Positions 63,001 to 64,000 of a stretch of DNA of 64,000 nt are shown here, in pieces. Both the position numbers and the translations under genes were made by a program. Source of the DNA: Tetrahymena elliotti 4EA (Eukaryota > Ciliophora > Oligohymenophorea > Hymenostomatida > Tetrahymenidae); the NCBI GenBank assembly GCA_000231825.2, contig JH720343.1, positions 295,204-359,203 on the forward strand, written 5' to 3'. The notes beneath the pieces are model-generated. The model made no database searches. It worked only from the letters and a program-made list of their open reading frames with translations, and was not told the origin of the DNA. The stretch's first letter is position 1. Each line of letters starts with the position of its first letter.

Positions 63001-64000
63001 TTTTATGAATTTAATGTTGAGTATGCTTTATTTAAGTTTTCGTAATCTTTTATTTGAGTTTCCAAATATCCATTTAACTAAGACATCACTGATTCTAAAA
63101 TTTCAAGAGAAAAGTATGTATTTCTACCTTCTTTAATATTTTAAATAAGTTGATCTCTTAATTCTTAAACTTATTTCTCTCTCTTTTTTTAGTTTATGAG
63201 CAAGCAAAATTTGTCAACAACTTATTTCATTTTTGATTTTTCTAAATCTATAAAAAGTAGTTAAACATTATTTGCTAATATAAATTTTTACCTAAAGTAT
63301 TGTTTATATCCTCATTAAAGCTATTGATGTAGTCCCAAATCACAATAAATATTTAATTTTATAAGCGATATTTTTCTAAAAATGAACACTTTTCTTGGAA
63401 ACAAATTTCAAATAAGATGTCTATTTCATAATTTTTATATTTATTTTCTTCTTTTAAATTAATCCTTGAATAAATTAAATAAAATGTTTAAATTTTTTCT
63501 GTGATTTCTAATTTTATATTTACTCTTCATATAAAGCTTGAATGTGACATGCTTTGAAACTTTTAGTGACTTATTTCAAGAGATTATAGTAGCATATTCT
63601 AGTATCATCATGAGATTTTTAGATAACTGACCATAGTTTCTTCATATTAACCTCATTAAACAAATTTTATTCAATCAAAAATATGAATAGATCTGTACAC
63701 TTTTGAAGCAATTATATGTGAGTGTCTTCATTAAAAAGTTAATCTATGTATTTGTTTCTTTCTATTTCTTATTTCTATTTTTTAAAATTATTTTATTAAG
63801 ATGAAGGTTTAAGCTTAAGCTTTTAATATATTTACAATTTCATTTAGTTAAAAAGATTTCTTTGAATTTTTCTAAAGCTTCAAAACTATTTAAGTTAATA
63901 GCTCCATACCTATAGTTTTTTATTTAACAAATGAAGACTCAAAACACATTTTAGCTATTTTGTATTCGAGCTCTTCCAAGATTTCTATTTTTTATCCAAT
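54049..64000 (-). CDS. Giant ubiquitin-specific protease, EF-hand and RanBP2 finger (partial)
   Basis: Minus-strand gene, 5' end beyond the window, many exons, at least ~2800 codons here. It removes ubiquitin from substrates. In order: long helical N-terminal part; a USP9X/USP24-like segment (~61520-61395, VDEILLLVPGKNQSYGTNIP); an EF-hand region (61260-61010) with DSDKDGYLSEHDF, an intact 12-residue Ca-binding loop; the USP catalytic domain with Cys box GLKNLGATCYINSMIQQ (58850-58800), zinc-type ligands YRCDECKQ (~58250), His box GIVIHNGTANFGHYFSYIK (57970-57910) and a downstream KPYFEFQKSAYLLFYEKV that keeps the conserved Y-x-L-F-Y-x; a long helical C-terminus; and a RanBP2-type zinc finger (IICKYCTLKNSSTYTICEAC, 54150-54090) before TGA 54051-54049. 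Catalytic Cys and His are present, so it should be active. Exon joints were not all resolved, and I cannot exclude that it is more than one gene. Confidence 0.85.
54085..54160 (-). other. RanBP2-type zinc finger of the USP
   Basis: C-x2-C-x10-C-x2-C (CKYC..CEAC) with the usual N-x-S/T-x5 spacing, ~15 residues from the C-terminus. Such fingers commonly bind ubiquitin or RNA; the conserved Trp at the start is replaced by Ile, so ubiquitin binding is not assured. Confidence 0.7.

Noticed and set aside
1..64000. CRISPR arrays, rRNA, telomeric repeats (TTGGGG), intact transposons
   Set aside because: Looked for by eye and not found in this window.

Overview
This window looks like macronuclear DNA of a ciliate, most likely Tetrahymena (I infer T. 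thermophila or a close relative). The reasons: the sequence is very AT-rich; long conserved reading frames run through TAA and TAG, which sit at glutamine positions, while TGA is the only stop that ends recognisable proteins; introns are short to medium, AT-rich and GT..AG; and intergenic DNA is extremely AT-rich. All gene models below were read by hand with TAA/TAG = Gln, and exon joints were checked by reading phase where exon lists are given.

Layout, left to right. (+) 43-1263, a secreted protein built of four Cys-bounded modules. (-) 1967-5732, proteasome regulatory subunit Rpn2/PSMD1 in 11 exons. (-) 6731-9389, a coiled-coil protein with a long Q/N/S-rich tail. (-) 10506-11926, a frameshifted leucine-rich-repeat-like relic. 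(-) 13132-14205, DENR/Tma22 translation factor. (-) 15640-17334, an intact leucine-rich-repeat-like protein. About 4 kb of sparse DNA follows, with a small GC-richer open frame and a tandem repeat. (+) 21442-~22634, a Q-rich protein of unknown family. (+) 22984-27019, a PHD + SP-RING SUMO E3 ligase (Siz/PIAS type). (-) 27833-31921, a K+ channel with a cyclic-nucleotide-binding-type region. (+) 33430-38554, a UBR-box E3 ligase. (+) 39674-40429, histone chaperone ASF1. (-) 41247-~49632, a very large surface receptor with Cys-rich repeats and about seven membrane segments. (+) 50706-51539, a papain-like protein lacking its catalytic residues. (+) 52358-53800, a RING/TRAF-type zinc-finger protein. 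(-) 54049-beyond 64000, a giant ubiquitin hydrolase with EF-hand and RanBP2-type zinc finger, cut off by the window end.

The genes are independently transcribed and there is no operon logic. Five of the roughly fifteen recognisable genes act in ubiquitin, SUMO or proteasome pathways (Rpn2, Siz/PIAS, UBR, the TRAF/RING protein, the USP). This is notable but may be chance. ASF1 and an unknown gene have E2F-like GC motifs in otherwise nearly pure AT intergenic DNA, which suggests S-phase regulation. I saw no clear tRNA, rRNA, CRISPR, intact transposon or telomere. The most interesting items are the pseudoprotease, the UBR protein lacking the usual N-degron-binding acidic residues, the four-module secreted protein, the zinc knuckle in the channel, and the isolated 83-codon open frame at 18.7-18.9 kb.
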